Below, piece by piece: positions 26,350-34,587 of a stretch of DNA of 64,000 nt. This DNA is from Marinobacter iranensis (GTDB lineage: Bacteria > Pseudomonadota > Gammaproteobacteria > Pseudomonadales > Oleiphilaceae): positions 1-64,000 of the forward strand of contig NZ_JANCMW010000016.1 in NCBI RefSeq assembly GCF_029207565.1. The letters run 5' to 3'. Below the pieces are notes generated by a model. It was not told where the DNA came from and did no database searches. It was given only the letters and a program-made list of their open reading frames with translations. Position 1 is the first letter of the stretch, and the number at the start of each line of letters is the position of its first letter. The translations under genes and the position numbers were made by a program.

Positions 26350-27737
26350 GCCTCGTTATTCTCCGTTGGTTTCGCGGATTCGATACTTCCGGCCAGTGCA
26401 CGGTAAAGCGCTACGCGGGTGTTGAGCAGTTGCTGTCGGGTGGTCAGGATTGAGCGTTGAAGGTCCTGCTTGTCCTGCAGTGCAGTCAGCACTTCAAGGT
26501 AGCTGACGGCACCATTCAGGTACTGGTTACGCAGTTGCCGGTAGGTTGTATCAGCCAGTTCGCTCTGGTTATTCAGGCTCTGAAGACGCTGGCGCTGCTG
26601 CCGTTCCCGAACCAGCGCATCTTCAACCTCCCGGATAGCCGTCAGAACGGCCTGCCCGTATTCCTGCACGAGTTCTCCCAGCACGGCCTCGGAACGGCGA
26701 ACCTCAGCGCGGCGTTCGCCACCATCCACCAGGGGGACCATCAGATTACCGGCCAGGGTAGCCAGCCAGTCATCAAACAGGTTCCCGGCGCTGTTTGCCT
26801 GTGAGTTCAGGGAAGCCTCGATCGAAAATCTCGGGAAGCGGTTACTGATGGCGGCGGCCAGGTCCTGGTCAGCTGCCTGGACCAATCGCCACGCCTGCTG
26901 AAGATCCGGCCTGCGCTGTACGAGGTCTGCAGGCACTCCGGTGTCCGGCAGGGGTGGCAACTGCGGCAGCGAATCATCTTCGGGCAGGTCCCTGCGGCCC
27001 GGCGGCTGGCCCAGAAGCACTGCCAATTGATGCTCCAGTACACCAACTTCCCCTTCAATCTCACTCAGGCGCTCCCGGGAAGCACTGACAAGCTGGCGCT
27101 GGCGAAGCACATCCGCACTGTTGTTCTGCCCCATCGCAAACCGGGACTCAATGACGGTCAGTACGTTCCTGTTGGTTTCAAGCTGGGTCTCTGCCAGATC
27201 GTACTGCGCACGCTGCTCAATCAACTGGAACCAGGTGGTGGCAATCTCCCCGCTCAGGGAAACGGCAGCAGCCTGGTAATCCGCCAGAGTTGCAGAGGCA
27301 CGCAATGACTCCGCCTCACTCAGAGACTGCACACGGCCCCACAGGTCCACCTCGTAACTGGCGCCCAGGCCGGCACTGAAGGTGGTGGACTCGGCGGTAT
27401 CGGATTCCTGCCGCTCCGCCCCGGCAGTGGCATCCAGGGAGGGGAAAAGCGCTGCACTCTGCCTGTCCGCCACGGCCCGCGCCTGGCGCAACCGCTGATA
27501 GCCGGCTCGCAGGCTGAGGTTATCGTCCAGGGCCTGGGTAACGAGTTTGTCCAGTTGCTCGTCGCCGAAAGACTCCCACCAGGTGTCGGAAACCGCCGAC
27601 TGGCCCGTACGGGTGAAAGTGGCTGGAAGTTCCATCGGTGCCTGCGGGGATTCCTCCCGGGTAGCACAGGCAGTAAGAAAGAGAACGGCAACCATCGGGA
27701 AGAGCCGCAAGTGCGATTTGGTGATTGCTTCAATCAT
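26346..27737 (-). CDS. RND efflux outer-membrane channel lipoprotein (OprM/NodT type)
   Basis: The 463-residue protein has a lipoprotein signal with lipobox LTAC near residue 24, then two OEP repeats. Typical segments are QLDKLVTQALDDNLSLRAGY, DYQAAAVSLSGEIATTWFQL, PADLVQRRPDLQQAWRLVQA and SYLEVLTALQDKQDLQR. It forms the outer-membrane exit duct of the tripartite pump. It is first in the operon and its stop overlaps the adaptor start as ATGA. The promoter should lie in 27738-27901. Confidence 0.92.
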   Translation of the reverse strand: MIEAITKSHLRLFPMVAVLFLTACATREESPQAPMELPATFTRTGQSAVSDTWWESFGDEQLDKLVTQALDDNLSLRAGYQRLRQARAVADRQSAALFPSLDATAGAERQESDTAESTTFSAGLGASYEVDLWGRVQSLSEAESLRASATLADYQAAAVSLSGEIATTWFQLIEQRAQYDLAETQLETNRNVLTVIESRFAMGQNNSADVLRQRQLVSASRERLSEIEGEVGVLEHQLAVLLGQPPGRRDLPEDDSLPQLPPLPDTGVPADLVQRRPDLQQAWRLVQAADQDLAAAISNRFPRFSIEASLNSQANSAGNLFDDWLATLAGNLMVPLVDGGERRAEVRRSEAVLGELVQEYGQAVLTAIREVEDALVRERQQRQRLQSLNNQSELADTTYRQLRNQYLNGAVSYLEVLTALQDKQDLQRSILTTRQQLLNTRVALYRALAGSIESAKPTENNEA

Positions 27738-27901
27738 GGAGAGCCGGATACAGTCATGTGCCTGGAATTACGTCAGGTCTCAACATACCATTTGTTGGCG
27801 GCTAAGTTTTACCCTATCCCTGTCAGTTGCCGGGATTTACACTATTTTGACATTATTGTGCCTTCGACTTACTTCGAATATCTGAGAACAAGGACTGTCC
27901 T

Positions 27902-28597
27902 ATGAAAACCATTGGCCTGCTTGGCGGCATGAGCTGGGAATCCACCCAGACCTATTACCGGCTGATCAACCAGGGCGTGAAGGCCCGTCTTGGTGGGCTA
28001 CATTCCGCAAAACTGGTGCTCTACAGCGTGGATTTCGCCGAGATCGAGGCGCTGCAGCACAAGGGTGACTGGCCGGCAACCGCCAGGATTCTGTCGGACG
28101 CGGCGCTCTCGTTGCAGAACGCCGGCGCCGATTTCCTGGTGATCGGCACCAACACCATGCACAAGGTAGCGCCGGAGATTGAACAGGCCATTCGCATTCC
28201 CCTGCTCCATATTGCCGATGCCATTGCAAGGGTGCTCGCGCAGGACGGCATTACCCGCGTAGGCCTGCTGGGCACGCGGTTTACCATGGAGCAAGCTTTC
28301 TATCGCGAGCGCCTGGAGAACGCCGGCATTGAGGTGATCACGCCGGATGAGCCCCAGCGGGACGTGATTCACCGGGTTATCTACGAGGAGTTGTGCAGGG
28401 GCGAGATTAATCCCGCATCGCGGGACGCCTATCTGGAGATTGTCGCCTCACTGGCCGAACGTGGCGCTCAGGCCGTTATTCTGGGATGCACTGAAATCGG
28501 CCTGCTGATTCAGCAAGCCGATACCACCGTTCCGCTTTATGATACGACGGCGATCCATGCCTCGCAGGTGGTTGAGCAAGCTTTGCCTGATCAGTGA
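27902..28597 (+). CDS. Aspartate/glutamate racemase family protein (YgeA-like)
   Basis: The 231-residue protein starts IGLLGGMSWESTQTYYRLIN, typical of the family. The two catalytic positions are threonine 83 in IGTNTMHKV and cysteine 196 in VILGCTEIG. This Thr/Cys pair, instead of two cysteines, is the pattern of E. coli YgeA-type racemases. It probably interconverts L- and D-amino acids without cofactor. It is divergent from the efflux operon. A 19-bp piece of it (28000-28018) also occurs at 29886. Confidence 0.87.
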   Translation: MKTIGLLGGMSWESTQTYYRLINQGVKARLGGLHSAKLVLYSVDFAEIEALQHKGDWPATARILSDAALSLQNAGADFLVIGTNTMHKVAPEIEQAIRIPLLHIADAIARVLAQDGITRVGLLGTRFTMEQAFYRERLENAGIEVITPDEPQRDVIHRVIYEELCRGEINPASRDAYLEIVASLAERGAQAVILGCTEIGLLIQQADTTVPLYDTTAIHASQVVEQALPDQ

Positions 28598-28650
28598 CTG
28601 TATGCCAACGGAAACAAACAACAACGCCTGGCAGCGCTGTTGATAAAGCC

Positions 28651-29787
28651 TTATGCGGTAAGCGCGGCAGCACGTTCAATCATTGGCCGCCAGTCCGGTT
28701 GCACCGGCAACTGGAAGGTGCTGGACAACACCCGTTCTATACCATCTGCTTCCAGGACCTCCCGGTGGGTACGGCCATCGGAATAACGGACCGTATACCG
28801 GCCGTTCATCAGTGTGTAACGGGCTGCCGTGGTGGTGCGGGCCACCATCAGGTTTTTCCGGAAGTGTGAGTCCGGGTGCTCGGCGGTGTACCAGTTGGCA
28901 ACCATGTAGTCACCCTCCAGGCTGGGTTCCCCGGACAACTCGTAAACGGGTTTCCATTGCTCTTCTATCCAGATCTGCAGCAGCAGGCCCGGCCCGAACG
29001 GGATCAACCGGAAGGTCTCGTGAGAGGTGGCCTGGGGTTCTGTCGTGTCCATGCGCAATGGCGTGGTGAGTACACAGCCCCCAAAGCCTACGTCCACCAG
29101 CCAGGGTACGTCGTCCACCCATACCCGTAACGCCATGTGGGTATGTGGCTGCGGGGCCGTGCCGGGCGCCGCATTCCAGCGTACGCGGGCCGACAGGCCT
29201 TCCACGTGGAAGCCGATGGCCTCGAGTACCCTCTTGAACAGGCCGTTGTGCTCAAAGCAGTAGCCGCCGCGCCCACCACGGACCAACTTGTCTTCCACGG
29301 TTTCCGGGGCGATATCCACGCCCCGCTCCAGCAGAACATCAATGGCCTCGAACGGGATGGCGTCCGGATGGCGCTCATGCAGTTCTTTGAGGGTCTCCAG
29401 TGTCGGTGCCATGGGCCCTTCATAACCGATGCGTGCCCGGTAGGTTTCCAGGTTCACACTCGGTGGGTACCGGCGCTCCAGAACCGTGACAATCTGGTGG
29501 GCTGCAAAGGGGGCGTAGGTATCCAGGAAACGTACATCGGTGTTGCGCTCTCGGAACCGCGCCTTCAGGGTCTTGCCGGCTTCGCCGAGAAGGCCTCGCC
29601 CAAGGGCGATGAGATCATAGTCCCGGGCGTCGTAACGTTCCGGTGCTTTCTCGGGCTCTGCCGTGCCCCGGGCATTGATGCCCAGAGCCGTGAGTTCACC
29701 CAGCACCGATTCCAGGACCGGCTCGGAACGCCCCAGGACCAGGACGCGTGCTCCGTTGAGGGAAATCGGGTCTTTCTTACTGATCAT
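28651..29787 (-). CDS. Arylamine N-acetyltransferase with an extra N-terminal domain
   Basis: The 378-residue protein has a complete NAT enzyme in residues of about 113-378: the start NLETYRARIGYEGPMAPTLE, catalytic cysteine 177 in RGGYCFEHN, histidine in PHTHMALRV and aspartate in WLVDVGFGG. This module acetylates arylamines from acetyl-CoA in characterised members. It is preceded by about 110 residues with an alpha/beta pattern (GARVLVLGRSEPVLESVLGE, then DYDLIALGRGLLGE) resembling a receiver or Rossmann fold. Stand-alone NATs are about 280 residues. GAGGAAA precedes the ATG. Confidence 0.85.
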   Translation of the reverse strand: MISKKDPISLNGARVLVLGRSEPVLESVLGELTALGINARGTAEPEKAPERYDARDYDLIALGRGLLGEAGKTLKARFRERNTDVRFLDTYAPFAAHQIVTVLERRYPPSVNLETYRARIGYEGPMAPTLETLKELHERHPDAIPFEAIDVLLERGVDIAPETVEDKLVRGGRGGYCFEHNGLFKRVLEAIGFHVEGLSARVRWNAAPGTAPQPHTHMALRVWVDDVPWLVDVGFGGCVLTTPLRMDTTEPQATSHETFRLIPFGPGLLLQIWIEEQWKPVYELSGEPSLEGDYMVANWYTAEHPDSHFRKNLMVARTTTAARYTLMNGRYTVRYSDGRTHREVLEADGIERVLSSTFQLPVQPDWRPMIERAAALTA

Positions 29788-29885
29788 ATTGGTTTCCTCG
29801 CTGTGCTGTGGATGCGGTTATGGACGATAAAACCTCAAGCTTGGTTGAGGTCAAGACCCTGATACAGTCGTAAAGCAATTGGCCG

Positions 29886-29904
29886 ACATTCCGCAAAACT
29901 GGTG
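29886..29904. repeat. 19-bp exact match to an internal piece of the racemase gene
   Basis: The 19 bases at 29886-29904 are identical to 28000-28018, inside the racemase gene, and weaker similarity continues for a few bases. It lies in the gap before the methyltransferase gene. It could be a remnant of a small duplication, or chance. Confidence 0.5.
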
Positions 29905-30006
29905 ATCGAGAGCGCACGTCCAACTTAGCCAATAACTGCTAGGCTGGGGAGAGGGCTCACTTAGCCCGCATCGTAGATCACGCCCGTGTTTGACGAGGAG
30001 GTTCCC

Positions 30007-31080
30007 ATGAGCAATCAAGCACTGGATCATGAAAAAGCAGAGGCCTTCGCCGGCCACATGCTGGATGTTCTCAACCATGCCGCGCTCGCCCAGATGGCCA
30101 GTATCGGTCACCAGCTCGGCTTATTCGATGTTATGGCAGATTTACCCCCTGGGACCGACAAACGGATCGCGGAAGTGGCCGGGCTGAACCAACGCTATGT
30201 CCGGGAATGGCTTGGCGCGATGGTGACCGGGCATGTAGTTGAGTTTGACCCGGAGAACGCGACTTATTCGTTGCCGCCCGAGCACGCGGTTGCTCTTACC
30301 CGAAGCGCCAGGCCCGACAACCTGGCCCAACCCGCGCAATTCCTTCCGCTTCTGGCACAAGTCGAGGAACCCATCATTGGGTGCTTCCGCGAAGGCGGAG
30401 GCTTGCCCTACTCTGCCTATCCACGATTTCACCAATTGATGGCGGAAGACAGTGCCGCCATTCATGATGTCGCCCTGGTTGATTCGATGCTGCCACTTGT
30501 GCCCGGACTGGTTGAGCGATTGAACAACGGTATCGAGGTGGCTGACATCGGATGCGGAGGTGGACACGCAATCAATCTGATGGCACAAGCGTTCCCCGGG
30601 AGCCGGTTTGTCGGCTACGACATTTCCGAGGAAGGGCTTAGTCAGGGACGCAGGGAAGCGCAAGAGCTTGGGCTGACCAATGCGCAATTCGAGCTGCGCG
30701 ACGCAAGCTCGTTGGACGTCAAAAACCGGTTTGACTTCATCACTGCGTTTGACGCGATTCATGACCAGGCACAACCGGCTCGCGTCTTGAAGGGTATTGC
30801 TGACGCGCTACGACCCCAGGGTGTGTTTCTGATGGTCGATTTTGGCGCATCCAGCCAGGTCCACGAGAATATGGAGTTCCCGGCAGGGCCTTTCATGTAT
30901 ACGATTTCCTGCATGCATTGTGTGCCGGTATCAATGGGACTCGACGGCCCAGGCCTGGGCGCAATGTGGGGAGAGCAGACTGCGCGAAAAATGCTGACAG
31001 AAGCGGGGCTTACACGGATTGAAGTCGAACAGGTCGAGGGGGATATCTTCAATAACTACTTCATCGCCTCGAAAAACTGA
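30007..31080 (+). CDS. Class I SAM-dependent methyltransferase with winged-helix N-terminus (second paralogue)
   Basis: The 357-residue protein has the same two-part design as the gene at 18088: an N-terminal winged helix (KRIAEVAGLNQRYVREWLGA), then a methyltransferase with SAM motif EVADIGCGGGHAINLMAQAF, the acidic strand end VGYDISEEG, and FDFITAFDAIHDQAQPARVL. ATG 30007 is preceded by GAGGAGG. The substrate is unknown. Paralogues of equal length and order suggest an old duplication with different substrates. Confidence 0.87.
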   Translation: MSNQALDHEKAEAFAGHMLDVLNHAALAQMASIGHQLGLFDVMADLPPGTDKRIAEVAGLNQRYVREWLGAMVTGHVVEFDPENATYSLPPEHAVALTRSARPDNLAQPAQFLPLLAQVEEPIIGCFREGGGLPYSAYPRFHQLMAEDSAAIHDVALVDSMLPLVPGLVERLNNGIEVADIGCGGGHAINLMAQAFPGSRFVGYDISEEGLSQGRREAQELGLTNAQFELRDASSLDVKNRFDFITAFDAIHDQAQPARVLKGIADALRPQGVFLMVDFGASSQVHENMEFPAGPFMYTISCMHCVPVSMGLDGPGLGAMWGEQTARKMLTEAGLTRIEVEQVEGDIFNNYFIASKN

Positions 31081-31195
31081 ATCATGCCACGGTTGATGAA
31101 AATAGGCCCTCCCTATTGACCGAAAACCTGCCGTCGGACTGTGCAGTTTTTCATCGTCAGCTTTTTGTTATTTTGGATTGCGTAGCCGAATCGGG

Positions 31196-31223
31196 GCCAA
31201 CTGCCGCCATTTTAGCAGTTGGC
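31196..31223 (+). promoter_or_regulatory. Hairpin in the leader of the DUF4399 lipoprotein gene
   Basis: GCCAACTGC (31196-31204) and GCAGTTGGC (31215-31223) are perfect 9-bp arms with a 10-base loop, 38 bases before the ATG. GGG and CCC nearby could lengthen the stem. It could be an operator or an RNA leader structure. Confidence 0.4.
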
Positions 31224-31261
31224 TCTTCCCGACACATTTGTGGCACAAGGAGGATTTCGCC

Positions 31262-31783
31262 ATGCATACTCCATCAAAGTTCTCGCTGATCGGCGTTTTG
31301 TTTACCACCGGCATTCTGTTGCAGGGCTGTTCCGACAACAGTGGGAGTGAGGAAGAAGAACCCACCGCGCAGAGTCAGGAGGACACGGGTGAAAGAGAAG
31401 GAGCAACGGAAACCCCTTCTACTGAACGCACGAGCGCCCCGGCAAGCGCAGATGTGACTATACTGACTCCAAAGGATGGGGCCACTGTCTCCAGCCCGGT
31501 GACTGTAGAATTCGATCTGGAAGGTATGGACGTTGCCAAGGCGGGCACCGACGAAGCAAATACAGGCCACCACCATCTATTGGTCGATCTGGATAAGCTG
31601 CCACCAATGGATGCGCCGCTGCCGTCCACGGATCAGGTGATTCACTTCGGCGGGGGACAGACCAGCACCGAACTGGAACTGGAGCCCGGCGAGCATACCC
31701 TGCAGCTTCTACTGGGTGACTACAAACATGTACCACATCAACCGCCGGTTATGTCGGAGAAGATCACCATCACAGTGGAATAA
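31262..31783 (+). CDS. DUF4399 domain lipoprotein
   Basis: The 173-residue protein starts with a lipoprotein signal peptide (lipobox LQGC at about residue 23), then a disordered acidic linker rich in E, S, T and Q (about residues 25-65). The DUF4399 domain is marked by TGHHHLLVDLDKLPPMDAPL and LELEPGEHTLQLLLGDYKHV. The histidine cluster suggests metal or ligand binding, but the function is unknown. AAGGAGGA precedes ATG 31262, and a hairpin lies in the leader. Confidence 0.82.
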   Translation: MHTPSKFSLIGVLFTTGILLQGCSDNSGSEEEEPTAQSQEDTGEREGATETPSTERTSAPASADVTILTPKDGATVSSPVTVEFDLEGMDVAKAGTDEANTGHHHLLVDLDKLPPMDAPLPSTDQVIHFGGGQTSTELELEPGEHTLQLLLGDYKHVPHQPPVMSEKITITVE

Positions 31784-31828
31784 TCCACATCCGGGATCGG
31801 CGAGCCGAGCTTCACCAATGAGCCACCT

Positions 31829-33121
31829 ATGACCACTGCTACCTGGTTTATATTGCTTGGCTCGCTGCTGCTGGTGGTCGGTTTTACCGCCTCCTACATC
31901 AAAACCGTCCCGGCCACGTCCGCTATTGTGTATCTGCTTATCGGGTTTGTGGTCGGGCCCATGGGCTTTGGCCTGTTTCACTTCAATCCGCTGGAAGAGT
32001 CCGCGCTGCTGGAATTGCTGACTGAAATCGCGGTGCTGATTTCCTTGTATTGCGCCGGCGTGAAAATGCCGGCACCGGTTACCTTCAAGCGTTGGCGCAA
32101 TCCCCTGCAACTGGCGGTGGTCTCCATGACTCTGACCGTCGGCCTGGTGGCGCTCTTCGGATATTACTGGCTGGCCCTTCCTCTCGGGGCCGCCGTTCTG
32201 CTCGGCGCCGTGGTGGCGCCTACAGATCCCGTGTTGGCTACCGAGGTACAGGTTCGCCATGCCGATGATCCTGATCGCCTACGGTTCGCCTTGACCTGCG
32301 AAGCCGGTATGAACGACGGCAGCGCCTTCCCCTTCGTGATGCTGGGGCTGGGTTTGCTGGGCCTGCACGATCTTGGCGATGCCGGCTGGCGCTGGCTGGT
32401 GGTGGACGTAGCCTGGGCCAGCGGCGCGGGGATCGGCATTGGTATTCTGGCCGGCTGCGGCGTTGGTTGGCTGGTACAGAAACTTCGCACAACCTTTACC
32501 GGCTCTGAGTTCCTGGAGAGCTTTCTGGGGCTGGGGCTGATTGCATTTGCCTACGGCATCAGCTTGTTGGTGGACGCCTGGGGGTTTCTGGCGGTGTTCA
32601 GCGCGGCAGTGGCCTTACGGCATACGGAATTGCAGCTGGCCGGTCTTAAACAACGCTACTCCGACCCGACCACCGGTGAAATGCAGCCGGGCGAAGCGCC
32701 CCAGGCCATCGCCCATGTGCACCAGGGCTCCCTGTTATTCAATGAACACCTTGAGCGGTTGGCCGAAATTGTTCTGGTGCTGCTGATCGGTGGTTCGCTG
32801 TTCTGGGATTCGTGGAGCTGGCGAGCCGTTGGTTTCGCGGCTTTCCTGTTCTTTGTCGCGCGCCCCATCAGCGTCCATCTCGGCTTGCTCGGGAGCAAAG
32901 CGCCCATACGCATGCGCAATCTTGCGGGTTGGTTCGGGGTGCGTGGCATCGGCTCGCTGTACTACCTGATGTACGCCATCCAGCACGGCCTTCCGGAAGA
33001 TATCGCGCTGGAATTGATCCACCTGACCTTTGTGGTGGTCGCCTTGTCGATCCTGGTTCATGGTATCAGCGTGAAGCCCACAATCGCCCGCTTCTGGCGG
33101 TCGCGGAAATCACTCAGCTAA
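31829..33121 (+). CDS. CPA1-type Na+/H+ (cation/proton) antiporter
   Basis: The 430-residue membrane protein has about 12 helices of the monovalent cation:proton antiporter-1 family. The ion-binding helices show VLLGAVVAPTDPVLATEVQV and CEAGMNDGSAFPFVMLGLGL, with the conserved aspartates, and FGVRGIGSLYYLMYAIQ near the end. It should exchange Na+ or K+ for protons, which suits a marine lifestyle. Its end overlaps a converging hydrolase gene by 12 bases. The lipoprotein gene upstream is 45 bases away. Confidence 0.9.
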   Translation: MTTATWFILLGSLLLVVGFTASYIKTVPATSAIVYLLIGFVVGPMGFGLFHFNPLEESALLELLTEIAVLISLYCAGVKMPAPVTFKRWRNPLQLAVVSMTLTVGLVALFGYYWLALPLGAAVLLGAVVAPTDPVLATEVQVRHADDPDRLRFALTCEAGMNDGSAFPFVMLGLGLLGLHDLGDAGWRWLVVDVAWASGAGIGIGILAGCGVGWLVQKLRTTFTGSEFLESFLGLGLIAFAYGISLLVDAWGFLAVFSAAVALRHTELQLAGLKQRYSDPTTGEMQPGEAPQAIAHVHQGSLLFNEHLERLAEIVLVLLIGGSLFWDSWSWRAVGFAAFLFFVARPISVHLGLLGSKAPIRMRNLAGWFGVRGIGSLYYLMYAIQHGLPEDIALELIHLTFVVVALSILVHGISVKPTIARFWRSRKSLS

Positions 33122-34012
33122 GGACTGACCAGAAGACGTCAACAACGGCAGGAGCACTTTTCGCCACACGGACTCGCGGTATTGCTCCCGGAACCATCCG
33201 AGGTGACCAATACGGCTTTCACCAACATCCGCCGGATCAATACGCCGCATGGCCACCGAAGCCTCGCTGTAGAAGCCATGCAGCGACTCGACATTGCGCC
33301 GGGACATCATCTCGTCGTCAGTGAAGGCCACCGCAGTGATCGGCACTTTCACGGAACCGAACTGTTCCCGCAACGCCGCACCCTCAGCACCCACGGCGTA
33401 TTCCGGGTCAAGGCACCAGTACCGCCACTGGCGAATAACATTGGGCGGTAGATCGCCCACGATATTCAGGCGTTCCCCGGGGAAATACCCCAATACCTTC
33501 ACGCTCACCGGCGCCAGGAAATACCACAACAGCCACGCAATGCGTTTGGTCGGTGGTGAGTTCTCCCGCCAGTAGCCGCTGCCACAAGCGATGGTAACGG
33601 CATGATCCAGCAGGTTCACATTAGGCGTCATGCCTAGCAACTGGCCACCAACACTGTGGCCGATCCATTGCAGGCGATGCCCCGGGTAGTGCCGCCGCGC
33701 GAAGTCGATCACAGCGTGACAATCCTCGTTGCCCCAGTCTGTCACGCTGGCCGGGCAATCCCGCAGATGCCCCTGCAGGGAGGCACCAGTGCCGAAGTAA
33801 TCAAACGTGATAACGGTAAAGCCCTCACCACTCAGAAAACGTGCGAATCTCTCATAACAGTGCTGGCCAACCCCCATGGCACTGGCCACTATGACGACCG
33901 AACGAGACGACTCTGAAGGAAAAACCCGGAGACTGATACGATGGCCGCCGTCCGTAGTCAGTGGAATATCCTGTCGGGTAACAGCGGGTAATGCGGGCTC
34001 TCTGGCACTCAT
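33110..34012 (-). CDS. Alpha/beta hydrolase
   Basis: The 300-residue protein has an alpha/beta-hydrolase nucleophile elbow (LQWIGHSVGGQLLGM, catalytic serine in GHSVGG) and an N-terminal strand/oxyanion region VVIVASAMGVGQHCYERFAR. The acid would be in the VAFTDDEMMS region and the late histidine in RIGHLGWFRE. It resembles YheT-like or dienelactone-type hydrolases. The substrate is unknown. It follows marR on the same strand with an 18-base gap, so MarR may regulate it. Confidence 0.85.
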   Translation of the reverse strand: MSAREPALPAVTRQDIPLTTDGGHRISLRVFPSESSRSVVIVASAMGVGQHCYERFARFLSGEGFTVITFDYFGTGASLQGHLRDCPASVTDWGNEDCHAVIDFARRHYPGHRLQWIGHSVGGQLLGMTPNVNLLDHAVTIACGSGYWRENSPPTKRIAWLLWYFLAPVSVKVLGYFPGERLNIVGDLPPNVIRQWRYWCLDPEYAVGAEGAALREQFGSVKVPITAVAFTDDEMMSRRNVESLHGFYSEASVAMRRIDPADVGESRIGHLGWFREQYRESVWRKVLLPLLTSSGQSLAE

Positions 34013-34030
34013 AGTTACTTTCCTCCGGCC

Positions 34031-34444
34031 TCAGAAATCATTCGCAAGATGGTTGAGAAACTTCAGGATGACCGTCACTTCGTCGTCACTGAAGCCTTCC
34101 GTCATGCGGGCGTTTAACTCGGTAATCAGCGGTTTGGCACTCTCGATCTTCTGGTGCCCCAGCTCAGTGAGGTAAAGGCGTGAAGCGCGGCCATCCCTGT
34201 CACAGGTACGTCTTTCCACCAGGCCCTTGCTCTCCATGCGTCCCGCCAGGCCAGTCAGTGCAGAACTGTTGAGGTTCAGACTGTGGGCCAGATCTTTCAG
34301 CAGGCACCCTTCGTTGCCGGCCACCAGCAACAACGCCCCCACCTGGGTCACGGAAATGCCCAGTGCTTGTTCACTACGCTGGTCGGCGTGTTTGTAAACA
34401 CGGTGGCGTGCCTTGTTGAGCAGATAGAAAAAACGCTTGTCCAT
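34031..34444 (-). CDS. MarR family transcriptional regulator
   Basis: The 137-residue winged-helix dimer has its recognition region in LKDLAHSLNLNSSALTGLAG RMESKG, with the wing VERRTCDRDGRASRLYLTEL, which carries the MarR D-R-D-G-R signature. An inverted repeat at 34456-34497 directly upstream is a probable autoregulatory operator. It shares strand and close spacing with the hydrolase gene downstream and is divergent from the zinc peptidase gene. The ligand is unknown. Confidence 0.9.
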   Translation of the reverse strand: MDKRFFYLLNKARHRVYKHADQRSEQALGISVTQVGALLLVAGNEGCLLKDLAHSLNLNSSALTGLAGRMESKGLVERRTCDRDGRASRLYLTELGHQKIESAKPLITELNARMTEGFSDDEVTVILKFLNHLANDF

Positions 34445-34455
34445 AATTCCGCCAG

Positions 34456-34497
34456 TTACTTCATATGTGAAGCAAATATACTACGCATGTGAAGTAA
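34456..34497. promoter_or_regulatory. Probable MarR operator
   Basis: TTACTTCA (34456-34463) and TGAAGTAA (34490-34497) are perfect 8-bp inverted arms. Between them lies a related half-site (TGTGAAGCAAAT). The repeats begin 12 bases before marR and lie between marR and the divergent peptidase gene, so both could be controlled. Confidence 0.55.
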
Positions 34498-34587
34498 ATG
34501 GCAATCGCAGCCAATACCCTACCTCGTTGGACACTATGCGCAGCTAGTTCCTATACTCGAAGTCCATTCCGCTGGAAGACTTTCTTT

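Noticed and set aside
25645-26406. Open frame of about 250 codons antisense to the adaptor gene
   Set aside because: The adaptor is a complete family member in an overlapping operon. The antisense frame has no domain.
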